From Streptomyces rhizosphaerihabitans (GTDB lineage Bacteria; Actinomycetota; Actinomycetes; Streptomycetales; Streptomycetaceae): 64,000 bases of DNA. How positions within the stretch are numbered: the first letter of the stretch is position 1; every line of letters starts with the position of its first letter. The stretch is taken from positions 22,889 through 86,888 of the forward strand of contig NZ_JAODTZ010000048.1 in the NCBI RefSeq assembly GCF_025399795.1. Reading direction: 5' to 3'. The position numbers were made by a program, and so were the translations under genes. The notes under the pieces are model-generated. The model searched no databases, was not told where the DNA came from, and saw nothing but the letters and a program-made list of their open reading frames with translations. Shown piece by piece: positions 44,085-53,224 of this stretch.

Positions 44085-44324
44085 ATGCTCGAGGAGGCTC
44101 TCGAGCACCTCGTGAAGGGCATCGTCGACAACCCCGACGACGTGCAGGTCGCCTCGCGCAACCTGCGCCGCGGGCGCGTTCTCGAGGTCCGGGTCCATCC
44201 CGATGACCTCGGCAAGGTGATCGGCCGCAACGGCCGCACCGCGCGCGCTCTGCGTACCGTCGTGGGCGCCATCGGCGGCCGCGGTGTCCGCGTCGACCTC
44301 GTCGACGTGGATCACGTCCGCTGA
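44085..44324 (+). CDS. khpA: KH-domain RNA-binding protein KhpA
   Basis: The 79-residue product is a single KH domain. It has the GxxG loop in VIGRNGRTARALRTVVGA near residue 46, preceded by VEVRVHPDDLGK-type sequence (LEVRVHPDDLGK). KhpA-type proteins bind RNA and in other bacteria work with KhpB/Jag. The gene sits between rpsP and rimM, its standard position. ATG 44085 follows the rpsP stop after 2 bases, so translation is probably coupled. Confidence 0.93.
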   Translation: MLEEALEHLVKGIVDNPDDVQVASRNLRRGRVLEVRVHPDDLGKVIGRNGRTARALRTVVGAIGGRGVRVDLVDVDHVR

Positions 44325-44344
44325 CGTAACAGGCAGCACCGGCT

Positions 44345-44380
44345 CGGGCCGGGGAGGGCTTACGAGCCGTCCCCGGCCCG
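44345..44380 (+). terminator. Hairpin between khpA and rimM
   Basis: CGGGCCGGGGA (44345-44355) pairs with TCCCCGGCCCG (44370-44380) over 11 bases. It lies 20 bases after the khpA stop, inside what is otherwise an operon, so it may attenuate transcription or protect the upstream mRNA rather than end it fully. Confidence 0.55.
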
Positions 44381-44505
44381 TAGTCGTCTGCGAACCCCCG
44401 CAGTCGGCCCCAGCCGCGTGGACGTCACCGCACTCCGCAGGCGTCCGCGCACCCGCAGTCGTCCATGAAGCATGGCCGTCGGCACACGACAGGAGATCAA
44501 GCACA

Positions 44506-45092
44506 GTGCAGCTGGTAGTCGCTCGCGTCGGCCGCGCCCACGGCATCAAGGGCGAGGTCACCGTGGAGGTCCGCACCGACGAGCCGGAGCTCCGGCTCGG
44601 GCCCGGTGCCGTCCTGCTCACGGATCCGGCCTCCACCGGGCCCCTGACCATCGAGACGGGCCGCGTCCACAGCGGCCGTCTTCTGCTGCGCTTCGCGGGC
44701 GTGCGGGACCGCAACGCCGCCGAGGCGCTGCGCAACACCCTGCTGATCGCCGAGGTCGACCCGAACGAGGTGCCGGAAGACCCTGACGAGTACTACGACC
44801 ACCAGCTGATGGACCTGGACGTGGTCACCAAGGACGGTGAGGAGGTCGGTCGCATCACCGAGATCTCGCACCTGCCCTCGCAGGACCTGTTCGTGGTGGA
44901 GCGCCCGGACGGGACCGAGGTGCTCATCCCGTTCGTGGAGGAGATCGTCGTCGAGATCGACCTGGAGGAGCAGCGGGCCGTCATCGATCCGCCGCCGGGC
45001 CTGATCGACGACCAGGCGGAGGTCGTCTCCTCCAGGGACGCCGAGGACGGCTCCGCCGGGGACGACGAGGACGCCGCGGGGGCCGACGCCTG

Positions 45093-45093
<1 letters not shown>
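44506..45093 (+). CDS. rimM: Ribosome maturation factor RimM
   Basis: RimM binds S19 and helps assemble the 30S head. The 195-residue protein has the N-terminal motif VVARVGRAHGIKGEVTVEV and a PRC-barrel domain starting YYDHQLMDLDVVTKDGEEVG near residue 95. The Asp/Glu/Ala-rich C-terminal tail is an actinobacterial feature. GTG 44506 has AGGAG about ten bases upstream. The longer frame that overlaps khpA is not used. The stop overlaps the trmD start (TGATG). Confidence 0.96.
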
Positions 45094-45914
<821 letters not shown>

Positions 45915-46045
45915 GCCGCTGCTCTCCGTCGTCCGGCGCGCGCCCCTGCCACAGGGGGACACGACGCCCGCCCCGACGAGACAGCACCATCTTCGAACCT
46001 CTCTCCCGTTGATGACCTGTGGCATCAGCGAAGAAAGCAGACAAA

Positions 46046-46396
46046 ATGACTCACCTGCTCGACTCCGTCGACGGCGCGTCGCTGCGCACCGACATCCCGG
46101 CCTTCCGCCCGGGTGACACCGTCAACGTCCACGTCCGCGTCATCGAGGGCAGCCGCTCCCGTGTGCAGCAGTTCAAGGGCGTAGTCATCCGCCGCCAGGG
46201 TTCCGGTGTCCGCGAGACCTTCACGGTCCGCAAGGTCTCGTTCTCCGTCGGCGTGGAGCGCACCTTCCCGGTGCACACCCCGATCGTCGAGAAGATCGAG
46301 CTCGTGACCCGCGGTGACGTCCGTCGCGCGAAGCTGTACTACCTCCGTGAGCTGCGCGGCAAGGCCGCGAAGATCAAGGAGAAGCGCGACAACTGA
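46046..46396 (+). CDS. rplS: 50S ribosomal protein L19
   Basis: L19 sits at the 30S-50S interface. The 116-residue product begins MTHLLDSVDGASLRTDIPAF and includes VIEGSRSRVQQFKGVVIRRQ and the C-terminal KLYYLRELRGKAAKIKEK. ATG 46046 gives the usual Streptomyces length; the in-frame start at 46019 is longer than the family. It closes the trmD cluster, and the signal peptidase genes begin 80 bases later. Confidence 0.98.
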   Translation: MTHLLDSVDGASLRTDIPAFRPGDTVNVHVRVIEGSRSRVQQFKGVVIRRQGSGVRETFTVRKVSFSVGVERTFPVHTPIVEKIELVTRGDVRRAKLYYLRELRGKAAKIKEKRDN

Positions 46397-46476
46397 GCTG
46401 GTGCCGCCGCGGTGATCCGTCGGCGACCGAGCCGGTAAGAAGGTGTCTCATGGAGGCCGGATAGCATCTGGCCCCG

Positions 46477-47193
46477 ATGGACACCGAAGCACAGCCCGTG
46501 GAGCGCGACCGCTCCTCCCGCCCTTCCGCTTCCGAGGAGATCTCGGACACAGCGGGGCCGGAGGACCGGTCGCGTTTTGCGTTCGCCGACAAGGTCGCCG
46601 ACCGGCTCCCCGGGGGCCGGATCACCCTGACCGTGCTGATCTGTCTGGTATTTCTGCTCCTGGTCAGCCGCTTTGTCATGCAGCCGTTCGAAATTCCCAG
46701 CGGCTCCATGGAGTCCGGATTGAGGATCGGGGACCGCGTTCTCGTAAACAAGTTGGCGTACCGTTTCGGTTCCGAGCCGCAGCGGGGCGATGTCGTCGTG
46801 TTCGACGGCACCGGTTATTTCGGGAACGCGGACTACGTCAAGCGCGTCGTCGGGGTAGGGGGAGACCACGTGGTCTGCTGCGACAAGGAGGGGAGACTCG
46901 AAGTGAACGGCCGATCGGTCGACGAGTCGACATTTCTCTATCGGGGCGACAGTCCGTCCGAGGTGCCCTTCGACATCGTCGTGCCCGAGCGGTCCCTGTT
47001 TCTTCTGGGTGATCACCGCAGCCGCTCCCGCGACTCCCGTGACCATCTGGGCTCGCCCGGCGGTGGCATGGTTCCCGTCGGCGATGTCATCGGCAGGGCC
47101 GACTGGATCGCCTGGCCCGCGGGTCACTGGACCCGTCTGACGCGTCCCGACGCGTACGCCGGTGTGCCTGTCGCCGGGGGTGCCCATGGGTAA
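46477..47193 (+). CDS. sipW: Type I signal peptidase, SipW-like
   Basis: This is the first of four tandem leader peptidases that cleave signal peptides of exported proteins at the outer face of the membrane. The 238-residue protein has one membrane segment at about residues 48-70 (ITLTVLICLVFLLLVSRF). The catalytic Ser is in IPSGSMESGL near 79, and the catalytic Lys in YVKRVVGVGGDHV near 122. LFLLGDHRSRSRDSRDH is the last family box. There is no second C-terminal helix, unlike its neighbours, matching SipW of S. lividans. Its stop lies inside the sipX start region. Confidence 0.94.
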   Translation: MDTEAQPVERDRSSRPSASEEISDTAGPEDRSRFAFADKVADRLPGGRITLTVLICLVFLLLVSRFVMQPFEIPSGSMESGLRIGDRVLVNKLAYRFGSEPQRGDVVVFDGTGYFGNADYVKRVVGVGGDHVVCCDKEGRLEVNGRSVDESTFLYRGDSPSEVPFDIVVPERSLFLLGDHRSRSRDSRDHLGSPGGGMVPVGDVIGRADWIAWPAGHWTRLTRPDAYAGVPVAGGAHG

Positions 47194-48469
47194 CCGTGGA
47201 CGGGCGCGCGGGGTCTCCGCCAGCGCCGCCGACAATCTGCTGCCCACCGGCGTCCGGCGTGCCTCCGGCGGCGCCGCCCGGCCCAGCCGGGTCGAGCGGC
47301 GCAAGCTCGCGCGCAAGATCAAGCGGCGCAGGCGGCGCTCGGCGGTCAAGGAGATACCCCTCCTTGTCGGTGTCGCCGTGCTGATAGCCCTGGTCCTCAA
47401 GACGTTCCTCGTCCAGGCCTTCGTGATTCCGTCGGGCTCGATGGAGAACACGATCCAGATCGGCGACCGCGTCCTGGTGGACAAGTTCACCCCCTGGTTC
47501 GGCTCCCAGCCCAAGCGCGGTGACGTCGTCGTCTTCAAGGACCCCGGCGGCTGGCTCACCGCCGAGGACGCTCAGAAGAAGAACGACCCCGTGGTCGTCA
47601 AGCAGTTCAAGGAGGGGCTGACCTTCATCGGTCTGCTGCCGTCCGACAACGAGAAGGACCTCATCAAGCGGGTCGTCGGGCTCGGCGGGGACACCGTCAA
47701 GTGCTGCGACGCGCAGGGCCGGGTGACCGTGAACGGCACCCCCCTGACCGAGCCGTACATCTACGCCGGCGACAAACCGTCGGAGTTCGCCTTCGAGGTG
47801 AAGGTGCCCGCGGGCCGCCTGTTCGTGCTGGGCGACCACCGGGGCAACTCCGCGGACTCCCGTTACCACCGCACCGACAAGTTCAGCGGTACCGTCTCCG
47901 AGAAGTCGATCGTGGGACGGGCGATGGTCATCGGCTGGCCCATCGGCCACTGGACCCGGTTGCAGGAGCCGAGCACGTTCTCGACGGTGGCCGACGCGCC
48001 TGGAGGGTCGGCCTCCGCTCTGTCTCTGTCGCATAGGGTGGCCTCTGCGGATCCAGATGGATTGATCCCGCTCCCGAGCCCTGCGGAACTCCCGCTCGTT
48101 ATGGGAGTGGTGGGCCTGCGCCGAATACGGCGCGGGCGGCGGCACGGAGTGAGGAGTGGATGTGGGGGATGTGGCGGTCGGCGCACGGTCTGGGCACGAA
48201 GGTCCCGAAGGGCAGCCGGAGCGGCCCGACGATGCGGCTGCCCCTGCCGTAGAGGACGGTTCGGGTTCTGGGAGCGGCTCCGAGGACGGGGACGCCTCGA
48301 CCGGGCGCGCCGAGCGGGACCCGAAGTCCACCAAGCAGCGCTCCTTCTGGAAGGAGCTGCCGATCCTGATCGGCATCGCTCTGGTACTCGCGCTGATTAT
48401 CAAGACCTTCCTGGTGCAGGCGTTCTCGATTCCTTCGGACTCGATGCAGAACACCCTCCAGCAGGGTGA
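47186..48469 (+). CDS. sipX: Type I signal peptidase, SipX-like, with an abnormal C-terminal run-on into sipY
   Basis: Residues 1-320 are a normal SipX. A basic N terminus (ARKIKRRRRRSAVKE) leads to a membrane helix at about 56-75, then the Ser box IPSGSMENTI near 92, the Lys box LIKRVVGLGGDTV near 160, and LFVLGDHRGNSADSRY near 222. ATG 47186 overlaps sipW. After about residue 312 (base 48120) third-position G/C bias is lost and the sequence turns Arg/Gly/Cys-rich. The frame continues about 308 nt past the sipY start. A TGA at 48150-48152 in the +1 frame sits just before the sipY ribosome site. An indel or sequencing error near the end of sipX is therefore likely; the natural product is probably near 320 residues. 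Confidence 0.8.
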   Translation: MGNRGRARGVSASAADNLLPTGVRRASGGAARPSRVERRKLARKIKRRRRRSAVKEIPLLVGVAVLIALVLKTFLVQAFVIPSGSMENTIQIGDRVLVDKFTPWFGSQPKRGDVVVFKDPGGWLTAEDAQKKNDPVVVKQFKEGLTFIGLLPSDNEKDLIKRVVGLGGDTVKCCDAQGRVTVNGTPLTEPYIYAGDKPSEFAFEVKVPAGRLFVLGDHRGNSADSRYHRTDKFSGTVSEKSIVGRAMVIGWPIGHWTRLQEPSTFSTVADAPGGSASALSLSHRVASADPDGLIPLPSPAELPLVMGVVGLRRIRRGRRHGVRSGCGGCGGRRTVWARRSRRAAGAARRCGCPCRRGRFGFWERLRGRGRLDRARRAGPEVHQAALLLEGAADPDRHRSGTRADYQDLPGAGVLDSFGLDAEHPPAG

Positions 48470-49103
48470 CCGCGTCCTGGTCGACAAGCTGACTCCGTGG
48501 TTCGGCTCGGAGCCGCAGCGCGGAGAGGTCGTCGTCTTCCACGACCCGGACAACTGGCTGGCGGGCGAGCCCACGGCCAACCCGAACGCCCTGCAGACGG
48601 TCCTCAGCTGGATCGGCCTGATGCCGTCCGCCGAGGAGAAGGACCTCATCAAGCGGGTCATCGGCGTGGGTGGCGACACGATCGAGTGCAAGAACACCGG
48701 CCCGCTGATGGTCAACGGCAAGGCCCTGAACGAGTCGTCGTACGTGTACGCGGGGAACACCCCGTGCAGCCAGGACGAGGACGGCGGCCAGTTCAAGGTC
48801 AAGGTTCCCAAGGGCATGATCTGGGTGATGGGTGACCACCGCCAGAACTCACGGGACTCGCGCTACAACCAGGCGGACAAGCACCACGGCATGGTGCCCG
48901 TGAACGAGGTCGTCGGCCGTGCCATCGTCAAGGCCTGGCCCATCAACCGGTGGGGCACCCTTCCGGTCCCGGACACCTTCGACCAGCCCGGCCTGAGCGA
49001 CCAGGCGGCCGCGGCGGTCAGCTCGCCGGGTGCCGTGGCCCTTCTGGGCGCGGCGCCGCTCGTGCTGGTGCGACGCAAGCGCAAGGCGTCCAAGGACGAC
49101 TGA
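48162..49103 (+). CDS. sipY: Type I signal peptidase, SipY-like
   Basis: The 313-residue enzyme has an acidic, Gly/Ser/Glu-rich N terminus and a first membrane helix at about residues 66-88 (LPILIGIALVLALIIKTF). The Ser box is IPSDSMQNTL, the Lys box LIKRVIGVGGDTI, and the last family box IWVMGDHRQNSRDSRY. A second membrane helix sits near the C terminus (GAVALLGAAPLVLV) before RRKRKASKDD. GTG 48162 has GAGGAG five bases upstream and is preferred to GTG 48156, which overlaps that site. In S. lividans SipY is the major signal peptidase. A strong terminator-like hairpin follows. Confidence 0.93.
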   Translation: MGDVAVGARSGHEGPEGQPERPDDAAAPAVEDGSGSGSGSEDGDASTGRAERDPKSTKQRSFWKELPILIGIALVLALIIKTFLVQAFSIPSDSMQNTLQQGDRVLVDKLTPWFGSEPQRGEVVVFHDPDNWLAGEPTANPNALQTVLSWIGLMPSAEEKDLIKRVIGVGGDTIECKNTGPLMVNGKALNESSYVYAGNTPCSQDEDGGQFKVKVPKGMIWVMGDHRQNSRDSRYNQADKHHGMVPVNEVVGRAIVKAWPINRWGTLPVPDTFDQPGLSDQAAAAVSSPGAVALLGAAPLVLVRRKRKASKDD

Positions 49104-49120
49104 GACACCTCTCGGCCTTC

Positions 49121-49166
49121 GGGGCCGGCCTCTCCGGATCTCCGGGGCGGCCGGCCCCGCTCGTTT
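49121..49166 (+). terminator. Hairpin plus T-tract after sipY
   Basis: GGGGCCGGCC (49121-49130) pairs with GGCCGGCCCC (49149-49158), followed by GCTCGTTTT. Confidence 0.75.
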
Positions 49167-49168
49167 TC

Positions 49169-49232
49169 AGCCGGAAGCCGGAAGCCGGAAGCCGGAAGCC
49201 GGACGGTGAACGGCGAACGGTGAACGGCGAAC
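49169..49232. repeat. Two adjacent short tandem repeats between sipY and sipZ
   Basis: Five copies of the 7-mer AGCCGGA (49169-49203) are followed by two copies of the 14-mer GGTGAACGGCGAAC (49205-49232). Confidence 0.9.
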
Positions 49233-49349
49233 CGGGGAGCGCGGACGGTGGGGCGGACGGTACGAGCCCCACGGATCCGGTCCCCGCCGATGATCGTGAT
49301 CCCGGCGGGGGCTGACCCCGGACCGTACCCCCGGGTAAGGTGCGGGCCC

Positions 49350-50123
49350 ATGGGTGGCGAGAGCGCAACACGTACGGCCCCGCGCAGCGGCGGCGCAGGC
49401 AAGGCCCCAGTGGGCAGCAGGACCGGACAGCGGTTGTCCGGACTGGCCGTCGCACTGGGCCTGGTGCTGTTCCTGGGCGGATTCGGCTGGGGAGCGGTGG
49501 TCTATCTGCCGTACACCGTCCCCACGAGTTCGATGGCGCCGACGATCAAAATGGGCGACCGGGTGCTGGCGCAGCGCATCGACGGAAGCGAGATCCGGCG
49601 GGGTGACGTCGTCGTCTTCAAGGACAAGACCTGGGTCACCGGCTCGTCCGTGGTCAAGCGCGTGGTCGCCGTCGGCGGCGACACCGTCTCCTGCTGCACC
49701 AAGGGCAAGCTGACCGTCAACGGCAAGCAGATCGACGAACCGTATCTGGCAGCCGGAAGCCTCGCCGAGATCACCGACTTCCCGACCGTGAAGGTCCCGA
49801 CGGGACGGCTGTTCCTGCTCGGCGACGAGCGGCGGGGCTCCCTGGACTCCACCGCGCATCTGACGGACGCGGCCAGCGGCACCGTGGCACGCAGCGCCGT
49901 GACCGCCCGGGTCGACGCCATCGCCTGGCCGATGAACGGCATGCTCGAACGGCCCACCGGTTTCAAGGCCCTCGGCGGTCTGTCCCAGCCGGGACCGCTC
50001 CCCACGATGGTCGCCCTGGTGATCGCGGGCGCCGTGCTCGTGCTGGGCGGCGCGGCGTACGGGCCGGTCGCCAAGCTGGCGGGACGTTCCCGCGCACGCA
50101 CGGAGCCCGCCGGTGCCCGCTGA
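49350..50123 (+). CDS. sipZ: Type I signal peptidase, SipZ-like
   Basis: The 257-residue protein has a first membrane helix at about residues 30-52 (LSGLAVALGLVLFLGGFGWG) and a Ser box VPTSSMAPTI near 62. The Lys box is SVVKRVVAVGGDTV near 103, LFLLGDERRGSLDSTAH is the last family box, and a C-terminal helix (MVALVIAGAVLVLGGAAYG) precedes a basic tail. ATG 49350 gives the family length; the upstream extension crosses an intergenic repeat and is not used. The repeat tract and terminator before it suggest its own promoter. The end overlaps the Nudix gene by 11 bases. Confidence 0.93.
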   Translation: MGGESATRTAPRSGGAGKAPVGSRTGQRLSGLAVALGLVLFLGGFGWGAVVYLPYTVPTSSMAPTIKMGDRVLAQRIDGSEIRRGDVVVFKDKTWVTGSSVVKRVVAVGGDTVSCCTKGKLTVNGKQIDEPYLAAGSLAEITDFPTVKVPTGRLFLLGDERRGSLDSTAHLTDAASGTVARSAVTARVDAIAWPMNGMLERPTGFKALGGLSQPGPLPTMVALVIAGAVLVLGGAAYGPVAKLAGRSRARTEPAGAR

Positions 50124-50637
50124 GGCGGCGCAGGGGGACGAGGGCCCTCACCGAGCCGGGTTGCGCAAGGTCGCCCGCGTCGTCCTGCTCGACCCGCAGG
50201 ACCGCGTACTGCTGCTGCACGGCCACGAGCCGGACGATCCCTCCGACGACTGGTGGTTCACGCCGGGCGGCGGCCTGGAGGGCGACGAGACCCGGGAGCA
50301 GGCGGCCCTGCGGGAACTCGTGGAGGAGACCGGTATCACAGAGGTCGAACTGGGCCCGGTGCTGTGGCGGCGGATCTGCTCGTTCCCGTTCGCGGGACGG
50401 CGCTGGGACCAGGACGAGTGGTACTTCCTGGCCCGTACGACCCAGACCGCCACGGCGGCCACGGGGCTGACGGACCTGGAGCGGCGCAGCGTCGCCGGAG
50501 CGCGCTGGTGGACGTGCCAGGAACTGACCGAGGCACATGAGACGGTGTATCCGACCAAGCTCGCCGGGCTGCTGCGCAGGGTGCTCGACGAGGGTCCCCC
50601 GGCCACGCCCGAGGTCCTCGACACGGAAATCGTCTAG
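50113..50637 (+). CDS. Nudix hydrolase
   Basis: The 174-residue protein contains a complete Nudix box, GGGLEGDETREQAALRELVEETGI at about residues 51-74; the motif positions G, E, REL, EE and G are all present. Nudix enzymes cleave nucleoside diphosphates linked to another moiety; the substrate is not predictable here. GTG 50113 overlaps the sipZ stop by 11 bases, so the two are translationally linked. DUF2469 follows. The order signal peptidase-Nudix-DUF2469 is conserved in Streptomyces as I recall. Confidence 0.92.
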   Translation: MPAEAAQGDEGPHRAGLRKVARVVLLDPQDRVLLLHGHEPDDPSDDWWFTPGGGLEGDETREQAALRELVEETGITEVELGPVLWRRICSFPFAGRRWDQDEWYFLARTTQTATAATGLTDLERRSVAGARWWTCQELTEAHETVYPTKLAGLLRRVLDEGPPATPEVLDTEIV

Positions 50638-50692
50638 GGGCTCTCGGGGCTGGCGCACAATAGGGGGACGCACGGCTGAAGGGGAACATGCC

Positions 50693-51001
50693 ATGAGCGC
50701 CGAGGACCTCGAGAAGTACGAGACCGAGATGGAGCTGAAGCTCTATCGGGAGTACCGCGATGTCGTCGGTCTGTTCAAATATGTGATCGAGACCGAACGG
50801 CGCTTCTACCTCACCAACGACTACGAGATGCAGGTGCACTCGGTCCAGGGTGAGGTGTTTTTCGAGGTGTCCATGGCGGATGCCTGGGTGTGGGACATGT
50901 ACCGGCCCGCCCGCTTCGTGAAACAGGTACGCGTCCTCACATTCAAGGACGTGAACATCGAGGAGCTGAACAAGAGCGATCTGGAACTGCCGGGCGGCTG
51001 A
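50693..51001 (+). CDS. DUF2469 family protein
   Basis: The 102-residue acidic protein starts MSAEDLEKYETEMELKLYRE and continues VVGLFKYVIETERRFYLTND. It is highly conserved in actinobacteria and has no assigned function. The C-terminal half carries VHSVQGEVFFEVSMADAWVW and FVKQVRVLTFKDVNIEEL. ATG 50693 has GAAGGGGAA upstream. An in-frame extension back to 50537 overlaps the Nudix gene and looks non-coding. No membrane segment or catalytic motif was seen. Confidence 0.92.
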   Translation: MSAEDLEKYETEMELKLYREYRDVVGLFKYVIETERRFYLTNDYEMQVHSVQGEVFFEVSMADAWVWDMYRPARFVKQVRVLTFKDVNIEELNKSDLELPGG

Positions 51002-51227
51002 TCCGGGCGGCTGAACCCCGGACCGCGGGGCTGACGGGCTGAGGGCTGGAGACCGGGGGAGGGGCAGAAGCCCCGAGCCTCCCGTTTCACCGGCCGGCCG
51101 GTGACGAGCGGTGATCGTGGTGGTGGCTCGTGCGGGTGACGAGGATTTCCACAGTCACCCGCTCGTCCACCAAGATCCAACAGCCGGGTGGCGCGGCCTC
51201 AGTGTTGGTGCCGGAGGTGGTGCCGAC

Positions 51228-51599
51228 ATGAAGACATCCGAGGCACGCAACGCACTGGGCGTCTACGGCGAGGAACTGGCCGCACGACGGCTGACCGGGA
51301 CCGGCATGACGATCCTGGCACGCAACTGGCGCTGCGGCAGGACCGGCGAGATCGACATCGTGGCCCGGGACGGCGACGCGCTGGTCGTCTGCGAGGTCAA
51401 GACCCGCAGGGCGGGCGCGTTCCAGCATCCGATGGCGGCCGTCACGGCGGCGAAGGCCCTGCGACTGCGCGGCCTGGCCGAACGCTGGCTCCAGGAACAC
51501 GGCGGAGCCCCACCCGGCGGTGTCCGCATCGACCTGATCGGCATCCTGATCCCCGAACGCGGCGCCCCCGTGGTCGAGCATGCGCGGGGGGTGGCCTGA
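51228..51599 (+). CDS. yraN: UPF0102 (YraN) family endonuclease-like protein
   Basis: The 123-residue product has the YraN pattern: ALGVYGEELAARRLTGTGMT, then ARNWRCGRTGEIDIVARDGD and LVVCEVKTRRAGAFQHP. The Glu, Asp and E-x-K residues form a PD-(D/E)xK nuclease-like site. YraN proteins resemble Holliday-junction resolvases in fold, but activity is mostly unproven. ATG 51228 has GGAGG upstream. The stop overlaps comM (TGATG), forming a tight yraN-comM-dprA operon. Confidence 0.93.
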   Translation: MKTSEARNALGVYGEELAARRLTGTGMTILARNWRCGRTGEIDIVARDGDALVVCEVKTRRAGAFQHPMAAVTAAKALRLRGLAERWLQEHGGAPPGGVRIDLIGILIPERGAPVVEHARGVA

Positions 51600-53224
51600 T
51601 GGGATTCGCGCGTACGTGTTCGGTGGCCCTGGTGGGTGTGGAGGGCGTCGTCGTCGAGGTCCAGGCGGACCTGGAGCCGGGTATCGCGGCCTTCACGCTC
51701 GTGGGGCTCCCCGACAAGAGCCTGACGGAGAGCCGGGACCGGGTCAGGGCCGCGGTGGTCAATTCCGGTGCGTCCTGGCCGCAGAAGAAGCTGACGGTGG
51801 GGCTGAGTCCGGCCTCCGTGCCCAAGGGGGGCTCGGGCTTCGATCTCGCCGTGGCCTGCGCGGTGCTGGGCGCCGCCGAGCGGATCGATCCCCGTGTGCT
51901 CGCCGACATCGTGATGATCGGGGAGCTCGGGCTCGACGGCAGGGTGCGGCCGGTCCGGGGCATCCTGCCGGCCGTCCTCGCCGCGGCGGACGCCGGATAC
52001 GAGCAGGTCGTGGTGCCGGAGTGCGCGGCGGCCGAGGCCTCACTGGTACCGGGGGTCTCGGTGCTCGGGGTCCGCAGCCTGCGCCAGCTGATCGCGGTGC
52101 TGGCCGACGAACCGGTGCCCGAGGAGGATCCGGACGAGCAGGGCCGCCCGGACCCGCTGCTGGCCGGTCTGCGTGTGCCCGGTACGGGCGAGGCCACCGG
52201 GCTGTGCGGCATCGCGGTGCCCGAACACGACCGGTACCACGACCTCGGCGACGTGGTCGGCCAGTTGTCGGCACGCACCGCAATGGAGGTGGCGGCGGCC
52301 GGCGGCCACCACGTCTTCCTCCAAGGACCGCCGGGCGCGGGCAAGACGATGCTGGCCGAGCGGATGCCGTCGATCATGCCGCGTCTCTCCCGGCAGGAAT
52401 CCCTGGAGGTCACGGCGATCCACTCCGTCGCCGGCTTGTTGCCGCCCGGCAAACCGATGGTGGACGTCGCGCCGTACTGCGCACCCCACCATTCCGCGAC
52501 CATGCAGTCGCTCGTCGGCGGAGGCAAGGGGCTCGCACGGCCCGGCGCGGTGTCCCTGTCGCATCGCGGCGTGCTCTTCCTCGACGAGGCGCCGGAGTTC
52601 AGCGGCTTCGCGCTGGACGCCCTGCGGCAGCCCCTGGAGGCGGGGCACGTGGTGATCGCGCGCAGCGCCGGTGTCGTACGGTTCCCCGCGAAGTTCCTGA
52701 TGGTCCTGGCCGCCAACCCCTGCCCCTGCGGGCGCTTCAGCACGACGAACGACTTCTGCGAGTGCCCGCCCTCCGTCATCCGCCGCTATCAGGCGAGGCT
52801 TTCCGGGCCGCTGCTCGACCGGGTCGATCTGCGGGTGGAGGTCGAGCCGGTCACCCGGGCGGAACTCACCGCACGCGGCGCGCGGGGCGAGTCGACGAAG
52901 GCGGTCGCGGACCGGGTGCTCGCCGCCCGCGAGCGGGCCGCCGAGCGCCTGACAGGAACTCCCTGGCACACCAACAGCGAGGTGCCGGGACGCGAGCTGC
53001 GCGACCGTTGGCAGGCGCGGGCGGGAGCGATGGACGAGGCCGAGCGGGGCCTGGAGCGCGGGCTGCTGACGGCCCGCGGGCTGGACCGGGTGCTCCGTGT
53101 CGCCTGGACGGTCGCGGACCTGTCGGGACACGACCGGCCCGACGCAGGGGACGTCGCCCTGGCACTGCAGCTGCGCACCGGAATCCCGCGCGGGGTACCG
53201 ATGGCGATCGGCTCGCCGGCATGA
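51599..53224 (+). CDS. comM: ComM-like MCM/Mg-chelatase-type AAA ATPase (YifB family)
   Basis: The 541-residue protein has the N-terminal ComM/Lon-like domain (LEPGIAAFTLVGLPDKSLTE near residue 23, PKGGSGFDLAVACAVLGAAE near 77). The central AAA domain has QGPPGAGKTMLAERMPSIMP near 243 and FLDEAPEFSGFALDALRQPL near 327. NPCPCGRF lies near 380, and a C-terminal MgCl-like helical domain follows. In Vibrio, ComM is a branch-migration helicase acting during natural transformation. The ATG at 51599 overlaps yraN, and the stop overlaps dprA (ATGA). Confidence 0.95.
   Translation: MGFARTCSVALVGVEGVVVEVQADLEPGIAAFTLVGLPDKSLTESRDRVRAAVVNSGASWPQKKLTVGLSPASVPKGGSGFDLAVACAVLGAAERIDPRVLADIVMIGELGLDGRVRPVRGILPAVLAAADAGYEQVVVPECAAAEASLVPGVSVLGVRSLRQLIAVLADEPVPEEDPDEQGRPDPLLAGLRVPGTGEATGLCGIAVPEHDRYHDLGDVVGQLSARTAMEVAAAGGHHVFLQGPPGAGKTMLAERMPSIMPRLSRQESLEVTAIHSVAGLLPPGKPMVDVAPYCAPHHSATMQSLVGGGKGLARPGAVSLSHRGVLFLDEAPEFSGFALDALRQPLEAGHVVIARSAGVVRFPAKFLMVLAANPCPCGRFSTTNDFCECPPSVIRRYQARLSGPLLDRVDLRVEVEPVTRAELTARGARGESTKAVADRVLAARERAAERLTGTPWHTNSEVPGRELRDRWQARAGAMDEAERGLERGLLTARGLDRVLRVAWTVADLSGHDRPDAGDVALALQLRTGIPRGVPMAIGSPA

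Noticed and set aside
47186..49103. A natural SipX-SipY fusion
   Set aside because: The two are in different frames in the overlap, and sipY has its own ribosome site and a complete catalytic core.
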